Positions 1-5,572 of a stretch of 16,548 bases of DNA are shown here, one piece after another. The stretch's first letter is position 1; the number at the start of each line of letters is the position of its first letter. A model generated the notes under the pieces. That model saw only the letters and a program-made list of their open reading frames with translations. It ran no database searches and had not been told where the DNA came from. Both the position numbers and the translations under genes were made by a program. Origin of the DNA: an uncultured Campylobacter sp. Its GTDB lineage: Bacteria > Campylobacterota > Campylobacteria > Campylobacterales > Campylobacteraceae. The DNA is taken from positions 1 to 16,548 of the forward strand of contig CAJPSJ010000008.1 in assembly GCA_905373295.1 (NCBI GenBank). Reading direction: 5' to 3'.

Positions 1-3
1 GGG

Positions 4-9
4 TAGAAT
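4..9 (+). promoter_or_regulatory. Candidate -10 box upstream of the Sel1-repeat gene
   Basis: TAGAAT matches the sigma-70 -10 consensus used in Campylobacter, where -35 boxes are often weak. It lies about 30 bases before the start codon of the Sel1-repeat gene and would give a leader of roughly 25 bases containing the GGAAAGGA ribosome binding site at 26-33. The window begins at base 1, so any -35 region cannot be seen. It also lies inside a hairpin at 1-25. Confidence 0.4.
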
Positions 10-39
10 TAGCCAAATTTTACCCGGAAAGGATACTAA

Positions 40-651
40 ATGAAAAAATTGCTATTTGCGTTGGCGCTCGCCGCTTGCTTTGCGTTCGGCGCGCCTGATC
101 TTGCGACTGCGGAAAAAGAGTGCGATGGCGGGAATATGAAGTCTTGCACTCAAGCGGGAGCATTACATATTATTAAGAACGACAATCCCGACAAAGGAGT
201 TAAAATGCTTAAAGAAACTTGCGATAAAGGAAATATGGATAGTTGTTGGATTTTAGGAGATGAGTACACAGGAAACGGACTTTTAGAAAAAGATATAGAA
301 AAAGCAAAATTTTATCTTGAGAAAGCTTGCGACGGTGGATATTATATGGGCTGCATGAGTTTAGCCGCTTATATATATGGCACAGATGATATGGAAAAAG
401 CGGCGATTTATTACAGAAAGAGTTGCGATTTAGGAAATTCTTTGGGTAGCGAAAATGCCTTGGGTAGCTTCGACTCTTGCTATAAATTTGCCATTTATAG
501 TCAGCTTGCTATGAACGATACAAAAAAAGCGGCACAATATTATAAAAAAGCTTGCGATTTAGGCAAAAATAAAAATTCTCTTTTTATGAATCTGCCCGAG
601 TTTAAAGAAACTTGGCAAAAATCCTGCGATATGTATGAGCTACTAAAATAG
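40..651 (+). CDS. Secreted cysteine-rich Sel1/TPR-like repeat protein (Hcp-like)
   Basis: The 203-residue product has an N-terminal export signal (residues 1 to about 18, charged MKK then a hydrophobic stretch). Its body is made of Sel1-like repeats, about 33-36 residues each, with Cys pairs: C28/C36, C61/C69, C97/C105, then the irregular C129/C147 and C172/C196. This pattern, with lines such as KACDLG and ACDGG, is that of the Helicobacter cysteine-rich proteins (Hcp), in which each alpha-hairpin is closed by a disulfide. The exact role of the family is poorly defined; binding of partner proteins is usual for Sel1 repeats. The start is supported by GGAAAGGA at 26-33. LAAC at residues 10-13 resembles a lipobox, so lipidation at C13 is an alternative to signal peptidase I cleavage near residue 18. 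The repeat region is distinctly AT-rich compared with neighbouring genes, while the signal-peptide codons are GC-rich. Repeat 4 carries an in-frame 18-base partial duplication (TTGGGTAGC at 442-450 and 460-468). Confidence 0.85.
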   Translation: MKKLLFALALAACFAFGAPDLATAEKECDGGNMKSCTQAGALHIIKNDNPDKGVKMLKETCDKGNMDSCWILGDEYTGNGLLEKDIEKAKFYLEKACDGGYYMGCMSLAAYIYGTDDMEKAAIYYRKSCDLGNSLGSENALGSFDSCYKFAIYSQLAMNDTKKAAQYYKKACDLGKNKNSLFMNLPEFKETWQKSCDMYELLK

Positions 652-691
652 CGCGCCGAGTTACAACCGGTACAATATATGTCGGCCGCGC
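651..691 (+). terminator. Weak hairpin just after the Sel1-repeat gene
   Basis: GCGCGCCGA (651-659) can pair with TCGGCCGCGC (682-691) with one bulged base and a 22-base loop. It begins at the last base of the stop codon, where a terminator is expected, but no T-run follows. Termination function is only inferred. Confidence 0.3.
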
Positions 692-821
692 CTTAAAATT
701 CGGCTGCATATAAACGCGTCTAAATTTAAAACGCAAGCAAATTTAAAGCGACGATAAAATTTTAAATTAATCGGGCGATATGCGGCAGAATTTAACGTAA
801 ATTTACACGGATCCTGCATAG

Positions 822-848
822 ATTTTAGCGCAAGCAAAGCGCTAAAAT
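822..848. repeat. Perfect 10-bp inverted repeat
   Basis: ATTTTAGCGC (822-831) and GCGCTAAAAT (839-848) are exact reverse complements around a 7-base loop. There is no T-run beyond the arm on either strand, so it may be a hairpin in a transcript or a protein-binding dyad rather than a classical terminator. Confidence 0.6.
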
Positions 849-850
849 AA

Positions 851-950
851 AGAGGCGAATTTGTCATAAGCAAATGCGTGCTAAAAGCATAGATTGGTAC
901 GCAGCAAAATTTTAAGTTAGAATTTATGAAATCTTATGCGCTTCGCCTCT
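851..950. repeat. Nested complementary arms, possible structured RNA
   Basis: AGAGGCGAA (851-859) is the exact reverse complement of TTCGCCTCT (942-950). Inside it CATAAG (865-870) pairs with CTTATG (933-938), and inside that TGCGT (875-879) pairs with ACGCA (899-903). The three helices are collinear and compatible, so a 100-base transcript could fold into one extended structure. No promoter is obvious and no known RNA family is recognised. Confidence 0.35.
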
Positions 951-1156
951 GCACGGATCGGACGAAAGTAGAATTGCAAGATCGGAATTCACGCAGTCTC
1001 AAATATAAAGCTTCGCGTTAATTTTTTGATGTGGAATTTAGAATTTTAAAATTTCTAAAGCTTTGAATTTGGCGCTGAGCCTTAAAATATCGTAGCGATA
1101 GAATTTTAAAATTTGCCACCGCATCGCTTTAAAAATCTTGCTTGAAAATTTTAATT

Positions 1157-1200
1157 ACGCAGCGTAAAATTTTTCATTTCTTCCGCGACGCTGCGTTTTT
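1157..1200 (+). terminator. Terminator-like hairpin with T-run in the gene-free stretch
   Basis: ACGCAGCGT (1157-1165) is the exact reverse complement of ACGCTGCGT (1188-1196), and TTTT follows directly (1197-1200). The loop is long (22 bases). It points to a plus-strand transcript ending here, although no plus-strand gene lies immediately upstream; the transcript could come from the 692-1150 interval. Confidence 0.45.
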
Positions 1201-1423
1201 CTATAAAAATTTTGCTCTTTTGCTCTGGTGCTGTGTTTTCGTCGTAGGATTTCGCGACTTTTTACGGCGCATAATTTTTAGCGCGAAGTTCCTCATTATT
1301 TTTGCTTGTTAAAATTTAAGTGGTAAATCCCACGATGTAAACGCAGGGCATAAAGGCTCTTGTCGCTCCACGCCACTTTGAATCAAAATGAGATCAATTC
1401 TACGTGGCGCAAAAGGCGTCCGA

Positions 1424-2278
1424 TTAGGCCTTGGGGCGTCCTTGCATACTGCGCAAAAGTGCGATCTCCTCCGCCCAGAGGCTATCGTCGATCGTTTCTA
1501 AAATCAGCGGGATCTCGTCAATATTTGGGTCGTTCATGATGTTTTCAAATGCCGCTAGCCCCAAAAATCCGCGCCCGAGGCTCTCGTGTCGATCTTTGCG
1601 CACGCCAAGCTCGTTTTTCGTGTCGTTTAGGTGCATGCCGCTTAAAAATTTATAGCCGATCGCGCGGTCAAACTCGCTCATCGTGCGCTCATAGGACTGC
1701 TGGCTGCGCAGGTCGTATCCTGCGGCGAACGCGTGACAGGTATCGATGCAGACGCCGATGCGATCTTTGTTTGAAATTTTGTCGATCACGTAAGCGAGCT
1801 GAGCGAAATCATAGCCGAGATTGGAGCCCTGCCCGGCGGTGTTTTCGAGCACGAGTTTGACGCCTGCGGTGTTTGCGATGGCGAAATTTAGCGACCCTGC
1901 GATATTATCCAGGCACTCTTGAGCTGAAATTTCATTTAGATGCGAGCCTGGATGAAAGTTCAAAAGTTTAAGCCCGAGCGCCTCGCAGCGGCGGATCTCG
2001 TCCACGAAAGCGTTTAGGGACCTCTTGCGCTCCGCCTCGCGCGGATGGCCCAAATTTATGAGGTAGCTGTCGTGCACCAAGACATGCTCCGCGCTGATGC
2101 CGCTTTGTTTCAGCGCGTCTTTAAATGCGGCGATCTCCTCCGCGCTAAGCTGCGGCGCGTCCCATCTGCGCTGATTTTTGACGAACATCGCAAACGCATC
2201 CGCCCCGATCTTTGCGGCGTTTAACGGCGCGTTGGAAACCCCGCCGCTAGCGCTCACGTGCGCTCCGATCCGTTTCAT
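1424..2278 (-). CDS. nfo: Endonuclease IV, AP-endonuclease of base excision repair
   Basis: The product cleaves the phosphodiester bond 5' of abasic sites in DNA and removes 3'-blocking groups during base excision repair in the cytoplasm. It has 284 residues, against 285 in E. coli Nfo, and is a single TIM-barrel domain. All nine ligands of the trinuclear zinc centre are visible at the same numbers as in E. coli: H69, H109, E145, D179, H182, H216, D229, H231 and E261, in motifs such as [21 protein letters not shown] and MHLNDTK. The start is fixed by a perfect Shine-Dalgarno TTAGGAGGT two bases upstream of a short spacer (minus strand, 2281-2290). It is transcribed in the same direction as the lipoprotein gene upstream, from which about 360 bases separate it, so it may have its own promoter. 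Nothing abnormal is seen in the protein. Confidence 0.97.
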   Translation of the reverse strand: MKRIGAHVSASGGVSNAPLNAAKIGADAFAMFVKNQRRWDAPQLSAEEIAAFKDALKQSGISAEHVLVHDSYLINLGHPREAERKRSLNAFVDEIRRCEALGLKLLNFHPGSHLNEISAQECLDNIAGSLNFAIANTAGVKLVLENTAGQGSNLGYDFAQLAYVIDKISNKDRIGVCIDTCHAFAAGYDLRSQQSYERTMSEFDRAIGYKFLSGMHLNDTKNELGVRKDRHESLGRGFLGLAAFENIMNDPNIDEIPLILETIDDSLWAEEIALLRSMQGRPKA

Positions 2279-2280
2279 TT

Positions 2281-2290
2281 TACCTCCTAA
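2281..2290 (-). promoter_or_regulatory. Strong ribosome binding site of nfo
   Basis: On the minus strand TTAGGAGGTA stands directly before the nfo start codon, nearly the full anti-Shine-Dalgarno complement. It fixes the start and suggests efficient translation. Confidence 0.8.
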
Positions 2291-2304
2291 ATTTTATTTT
2301 ACGC

Positions 2305-2341
2305 CGCGTGCGGCAAATTTCATCAACCCGAGCCGCACGCG
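2305..2341. repeat. Perfect 10-bp GC-rich inverted repeat upstream of nfo
   Basis: CGCGTGCGGC (2305-2314) pairs exactly with GCCGCACGCG (2332-2341) across a 17-base loop. No T-run follows on the minus strand, but it lies between two same-direction genes and could end the lipoprotein transcript or shape the nfo leader. Its left arm belongs to a 16-base word that recurs after infC. Confidence 0.55.
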
Positions 2342-2639
2342 AATTTTATAATTTTAAATGCGCGCTTTTTCTTTCGCACATACGCGCTGTTTGGTAAATT
2401 TCGCCGCAAAGAGCCGGTGCAGAGCGTCAATAAAACCGCGCCGTTTGCAAAGCTTAGGCGGCTACCCCGCCGAGTAATGGAATTTTGACCGCTCGCGTCG
2501 TATTTTGTACGGCTGCTAGAGCGCATTATTCTCGCGCGTTTATAAACGTGCGCTGCGCGAAATTTTACTCGTTCGCGATTTGCTCGCGCCGCCTGTGGAA
2601 TAGCGTTTCGCGCGCTACAAACACCCGCCGCGCAAAATT

Positions 2640-3134
2640 TTACTGCAGCTCGCGGATTTTGATCTTCACGCCGCGTTTTGCGTCGGCGAAGCTTATGGAT
2701 CTTCCGCCGCCGTCCTTGTCGCGGCAAACCTTATAATCGATAGAGCCAGCTTGCAGGCTTTGCGCGAGGCAACGGCGCTCGCTCGCGTCGCTGCCACCAA
2801 AGATCGGTTTGCCGTCTAGGATTTCGCTCAGAAGCCCGCGGTAGTGCTCGGTGCCGAAGAATTTTTTATTGAAAACGAGCTCGTCGTCGCACGCGCCGTT
2901 CATGCAAATTTTATCGCCTTTTAAAACCAGGCTCAGCACGCTGATGCCGCTTGCGTAAATTTGAACCTCGGTTTGATTTTTAAATTTGCGCATAAAGCCC
3001 GCGTCGCTGGTGCGAGTAAGCGGCGAAATGACGGTGAAATTTACAGCTTGCGTAGAAGCGGGCTTGAGCGCGGTGGTAGCGCAGCCTGCGAGCAGAAGCG
3101 AAAGTGCAAGTGGCGCCAGAAAAGAGCATTTCAT
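2640..3134 (-). CDS. Hypothetical lipoprotein
   Basis: I do not recognise the family. The 164-residue product begins with a typical lipoprotein signal: hydrophobic residues 4-14, then the lipobox LAGC with the lipidated cysteine at C18, so it should be anchored in the inner or outer membrane and face the periplasm. The mature part has four cysteines (C77, C82, C122, C137) that could form two disulfides, and no membrane segment. The start is supported by AAGGA on the minus strand at 3141-3145. Upstream it faces tRNA-Glu divergently across 77 bases. Downstream is nfo in the same direction, but the distance argues against tight coupling. The codon use fits the neighbourhood. Function is unknown. 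Confidence 0.85.
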   Translation of the reverse strand: MKCSFLAPLALSLLLAGCATTALKPASTQAVNFTVISPLTRTSDAGFMRKFKNQTEVQIYASGISVLSLVLKGDKICMNGACDDELVFNKKFFGTEHYRGLLSEILDGKPIFGGSDASERRCLAQSLQAGSIDYKVCRDKDGGGRSISFADAKRGVKIKIRELQ

Positions 3135-3175
3135 AAATAATCCTTAATTTAAGTTGGGTTTAAGTGCGTCTTGAG

Positions 3176-3181
3176 TAGAAT
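3176..3181 (+). promoter_or_regulatory. Candidate -10 box for tRNA-Glu
   Basis: TAGAAT lies 31 bases before the first base of the tRNA, preceded about 16-17 bases upstream by TTGGGT, a poor -35. A small inverted repeat, CTTAAT/ATTAAG, sits between this box and the tRNA. The reverse strand of the same place reads TATTCT and could serve the divergent lipoprotein gene. Confidence 0.4.
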
Positions 3182-3211
3182 ACCGCCTCTAATCTTAATA
3201 CCAGATTAAGT

Positions 3212-3286
3212 GGCCCCTTCGTCTAACGGTTAGGACATCGCCCTTTCACGGCGGTAAAACGAGTTCGAATCTCGTAGGGGTCGCCA
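3212..3286 (+). tRNA. tRNA-Glu, anticodon TTC
   Basis: A 75-base cloverleaf with encoded CCA. The acceptor stem GGCCCCT (3212-3218) pairs with AGGGGTC (3276-3282) with one G-U pair, then comes discriminator G and CCA at 3284-3286. The anticodon stem is TCGCC/GGCGG around the loop CTTTCAC, giving anticodon TTC at 3245-3247, which reads GAA and GAG. The T arm contains the usual GTTCGAATC. It stands alone rather than in a tRNA array. No integrase or repeated 3' end is visible, so I see no sign that it serves as an integration site. Confidence 0.97.
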
Positions 3287-3549
3287 CTTCTAGTTTTAAA
3301 ATTTTTTGACGCAGATCTTAGCTTTTGTAAAATTCTGAAATTTTATCTAACTACTAAATTCTGAAATTATGCGCTTTTGCTGTTTCCTGCGCTACAAAAT
3401 TCCAAGACTGCAATAAAAATTCTACCTGATAATTTTAAAATTTATCCCCGCCGAATTTACGTAATAAATTTTATGCGGACATATGGAACTTAATGAAATA
3501 AAACTCGCAAATTTAGCTCTTTCTAAAAAAAATTCGCTAAATTTATTGA

Positions 3550-4287
3550 ATGCAAAATTTTAAAGAATATGTAAATGAAATTCTAAAAAATCATCCTGGC
3601 GAGCGCGTCACGAGCTTTAGTTTCGAGGGTGAGAAATACTGGCTAAAGCAGCCGGAACTGCGCATCCGCGGTGGATTGCTTACGAAAATATTTAAAGCAA
3701 ATCCGAAAGCCGCTTTCGATTACGAAGCGCTAAAATGCGAGAGCCTGTACGCAGCCGGCGCGCCTGTGCCGCAGCCGGTGCTGCGAGACGAGAACTTTTT
3801 CGTACTCAAAGACGGCGGTACGCCGGTGGACGAGGTGCTAAAAAGCTCGGATGAGGCATCTTGTGTGGCGCTTATTGAGGGCTATGCTGCGGCGTTAGCA
3901 CAGCTGCATTCGCGCGGCTTCATACACGGCAGACCCGCTCTGCGCGACGTTTTAGTAAAAAACGGCGAGATGAAATTTATAGATTTTGAAAATCGCGGCG
4001 AGCGCGGTAATCTGCAAAAAGCCAAAATGCGAGATTTTTTGCTGTTTGTCTATGATCTTTGTCGCGAAGGGCTGAGCGAAGGCTTGGTGCGCGCAGGCAT
4101 TCGCACCTACGCCTCAAGCGGCGAGCAGGGCGTAGTGCAAAGTGCGTGGGCTACGGTACTTGCGCTGCGTCCGATATATTTTATCGCTAGGCTCTTGCCG
4201 CAAAAATTTAAAGATCTAAACGCGCTCGTGCGCACGTTTGAGCTCTGCCTAAAAATAATTGAGGAAAACGATGGTCAAACAAAGTAA
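3550..4287 (+). CDS. WaaP/InaA/BUD32-like small kinase, probably envelope-related
   Basis: The 245-residue product resembles the lipopolysaccharide-kinase (Kdo/WaaP/InaA) branch of the protein-kinase-like fold. A putative ATP-binding lysine is K33 in YWLKQ. The catalytic-loop region reads IHGRPALRDVL (H126 to L135), followed by the metal-binding DFG-equivalent FIDFEN (D145). Relatives phosphorylate sugars of the LPS or lipooligosaccharide core at the inner face of the membrane; the substrate here is not known. The loop has Arg where HGD would be expected, which either marks a subfamily or weakens catalysis. No signal peptide or membrane segment is evident. There is no clear Shine-Dalgarno before this ATG, and a 26-codon open frame (3483-3563) overlaps the start. 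The 3' end overlaps the exporter gene by 17 bases, so the two are probably co-translated. Confidence 0.75.
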   Translation: MQNFKEYVNEILKNHPGERVTSFSFEGEKYWLKQPELRIRGGLLTKIFKANPKAAFDYEALKCESLYAAGAPVPQPVLRDENFFVLKDGGTPVDEVLKSSDEASCVALIEGYAAALAQLHSRGFIHGRPALRDVLVKNGEMKFIDFENRGERGNLQKAKMRDFLLFVYDLCREGLSEGLVRAGIRTYASSGEQGVVQSAWATVLALRPIYFIARLLPQKFKDLNALVRTFELCLKIIEENDGQTK

Positions 4288-5470
4288 ATTCGCTAAATTT
4301 AAACTGGTGATTATACTCGCCTATATGTCCGCTCTGGCGCCCTTGTCTACCGATATGTATCTGCCCGCGCTGGAAAAGGTAAAGGCAAGCTTTGCTACGA
4401 GCGAGTTTTACACTCAGCTATCGGTTGCGAGTTTTTTCATCGCTTTTGCGCTAGGACAGCTCGTTTATGGGCCGCTAAGCGATAAATTTGGCCGTAAAAA
4501 GCCGTTATACGCGGGCATTTTGCTTTTTATATGTGCGTCGCTTGCTTGCGTGAGCTTTGATAGCGTTTACGCGTTTATATTTTTTAGATTTTTGCAAGCT
4601 TTGGGTGGGTGCGCTGGAGTGGTACTTGCGCGAGCCGTAATTAATGATAAATTCGAACTGCACGAGGCTGCGGCGATGTTTGCGCTGATGATGGTCGTAG
4701 GCTCGCTAGCGCCGATGCTAGCACCAACTCTAGGTGGATTTGTGCTAGATTTTTTCTCATGGCAAGCGATTTTTGCGATTTTGTTTGCGCTTGGAATTTT
4801 GCTTTTTGCATTTATATTTTTCGGACTCGACGAGAGTGCTCAGATAGACAGGACTGCTACACTTAGCGTAAAAGGCGTGCTTGGCGAATACGGCATAATC
4901 TTGCGAAATAAAGAATTTATGCGCTATACGCTAGGATTTGCGGTTGCGATGAGCGCACTTTTTGCTTATATCACGGGCTCTAGCTTCATATTTTTGGGCT
5001 ATTATGGGCTGGGCGAGCATGCCTTTGGCGTAATATTTGGCATCAACGCTCTTGGAATGACCCTTGTTTCGGCACTAAATGCCAAACTCGTGCAAAATCG
5101 CGAACCCGCCGCTTTATTAAATTTCGGCCTAATCGCGATGCTTGCGACGAGCCTAATTTTGCTCGCATGCTCTATGCTAGGGCTTCCCTTCATCTGCTTT
5201 GAGCTATCGCTTTTCGTGCTGCTCTCATCTCTTGGCTTTGTTGCTCCTAACGCCACGACGCTTGCGATGGCGCTGTATAAGGACGGCAACTCGGGCGCAG
5301 CTTCGGCGGTGCTCGGAACTGCGCAATTTGCCATCGCCGGGGCTATTTCGTTTATCGTGGGTGCAGTGGGAGCGAATAAGCCGTTTTTGCTCGCAAGTGT
5401 GATGGCGATTTGTGCTCTTTGCGCGAACGCCGTGTATTTTTTATTGCGAGAAAAGAATCAAAAATTTTAA
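4271..5470 (+). CDS. Bcr/CflA-type MFS drug exporter
   Basis: This is a 399-residue major facilitator with about 12 hydrophobic segments, of the DHA1 Bcr/CflA family that expels drugs or small metabolites across the inner membrane using the proton gradient. Family marks are STDMYLPAL with D28 in helix 1, the loop 2-3 motif A GPLSDKFGRKK (residues 67-77), and FFRFLQALGG with R106 in helix 4. I chose ATG 4271 instead of the upstream in-frame TTG at 4259, because GAGG at 4261-4264 lies six bases before the ATG and would be inside the longer reading. It overlaps the kinase gene by 17 bases, which points to translational coupling. The substrate cannot be read from sequence. No T-rich GC hairpin follows; thrS begins about 100 bases downstream. 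Confidence 0.92.
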   Translation: MVKQSKFAKFKLVIILAYMSALAPLSTDMYLPALEKVKASFATSEFYTQLSVASFFIAFALGQLVYGPLSDKFGRKKPLYAGILLFICASLACVSFDSVYAFIFFRFLQALGGCAGVVLARAVINDKFELHEAAAMFALMMVVGSLAPMLAPTLGGFVLDFFSWQAIFAILFALGILLFAFIFFGLDESAQIDRTATLSVKGVLGEYGIILRNKEFMRYTLGFAVAMSALFAYITGSSFIFLGYYGLGEHAFGVIFGINALGMTLVSALNAKLVQNREPAALLNFGLIAMLATSLILLACSMLGLPFICFELSLFVLLSSLGFVAPNATTLAMALYKDGNSGAASAVLGTAQFAIAGAISFIVGAVGANKPFLLASVMAICALCANAVYFLLREKNQKF

Positions 5471-5510
5471 TTTTAATATTTTTTAAATTTATCGTTAAGG
5501 ATTGATTAGC

Positions 5511-5516
5511 TAAAAT
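5511..5516 (+). promoter_or_regulatory. Candidate -10 box for thrS
   Basis: TAAAAT lies in GCTAAAATTAGC, 57 bases before the thrS start codon, in an AT-rich spacer. The -35 region is not clear. Transcription starting near 5523 would include the leader hairpin at 5527-5545. Confidence 0.35.
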
Positions 5517-5526
5517 TAGCTCTCGT

Positions 5527-5545
5527 TCTTTCAGTGTAAGAAAGA
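5527..5545 (+). promoter_or_regulatory. thrS leader hairpin with tRNA-Thr-like UGU loop
   Basis: TCTTTC (5527-5532) pairs exactly with GAAAGA (5540-5545), enclosing the seven-base loop AGTGTAA. If the loop is numbered like an anticodon loop, positions 34-36 read UGU, an anticodon of tRNA-Thr, and G35 and U36 are the known major identity bases for ThrRS. It sits 28-46 bases upstream of the ATG and just before the Shine-Dalgarno AAAGGAAA. In E. coli, ThrRS represses its own translation by binding such an anticodon-arm mimic. The conserved U33 is absent (G here), and an alternative pairing TTCTT/AAGAA shifts the loop, so the assignment is tentative. Confidence 0.4.
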
Positions 5546-5572
5546 CAATTCGGTAAAAAAGGAAACAAGCCA

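Larger units (their letters stand above)
692..1423. other. Gene-free stretch with several inverted repeats
   Basis: I see no convincing protein gene in about 730 bases. The only sizeable open frame (minus strand, 661-873) has no recognisable composition or ribosome binding site. The stretch holds a perfect 10-bp hairpin (822-848), a nested set of complementary arms (851-950) and a terminator-like hairpin (1157-1200). It is very rich in AAATTT and GAATTT words: eight RAATTY hexamers lie between 1034 and 1172 alone. It could be decayed coding sequence, a non-coding RNA locus or simply spacer. Confidence 0.6.
2279..2639. other. Spacer between lipoprotein gene and nfo, no gene seen
   Basis: Open frames here are shadows without ribosome binding sites or recognisable protein. 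The spacer contains the nfo ribosome binding site, a perfect 10-bp inverted repeat at 2305-2341, and two similar GCGCRAAATTTTACT words (around 2558 and at its right end) next to the lipoprotein stop codon. Confidence 0.5.

Noticed and set aside
661..873. Minus-strand 70-codon open frame
   Set aside because: No ribosome binding site, no recognisable protein, and it runs through the gene-free AT-rich spacer with hairpins.
2323..2727. Minus-strand 134-codon open frame upstream of nfo
   Set aside because: Overlaps the lipoprotein gene on the same strand in another frame and encodes an Arg-rich shadow with no protein-like pattern.
3212..3549. Integration site at tRNA-Glu
   Set aside because: No integrase, no repeat of the tRNA 3' end and no mobile gene nearby.
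3483..3563. 26-codon open frame overlapping the start of the kinase gene, possible leader peptide
   Set aside because: Only a weak GGAC upstream and AT-rich low-information codons; translational coupling is possible but not supported enough to annotate.
4259..4270. Upstream TTG start for the MFS exporter
   Set aside because: Would place the good GAGG ribosome binding site inside the coding region; ATG 4271 is better.
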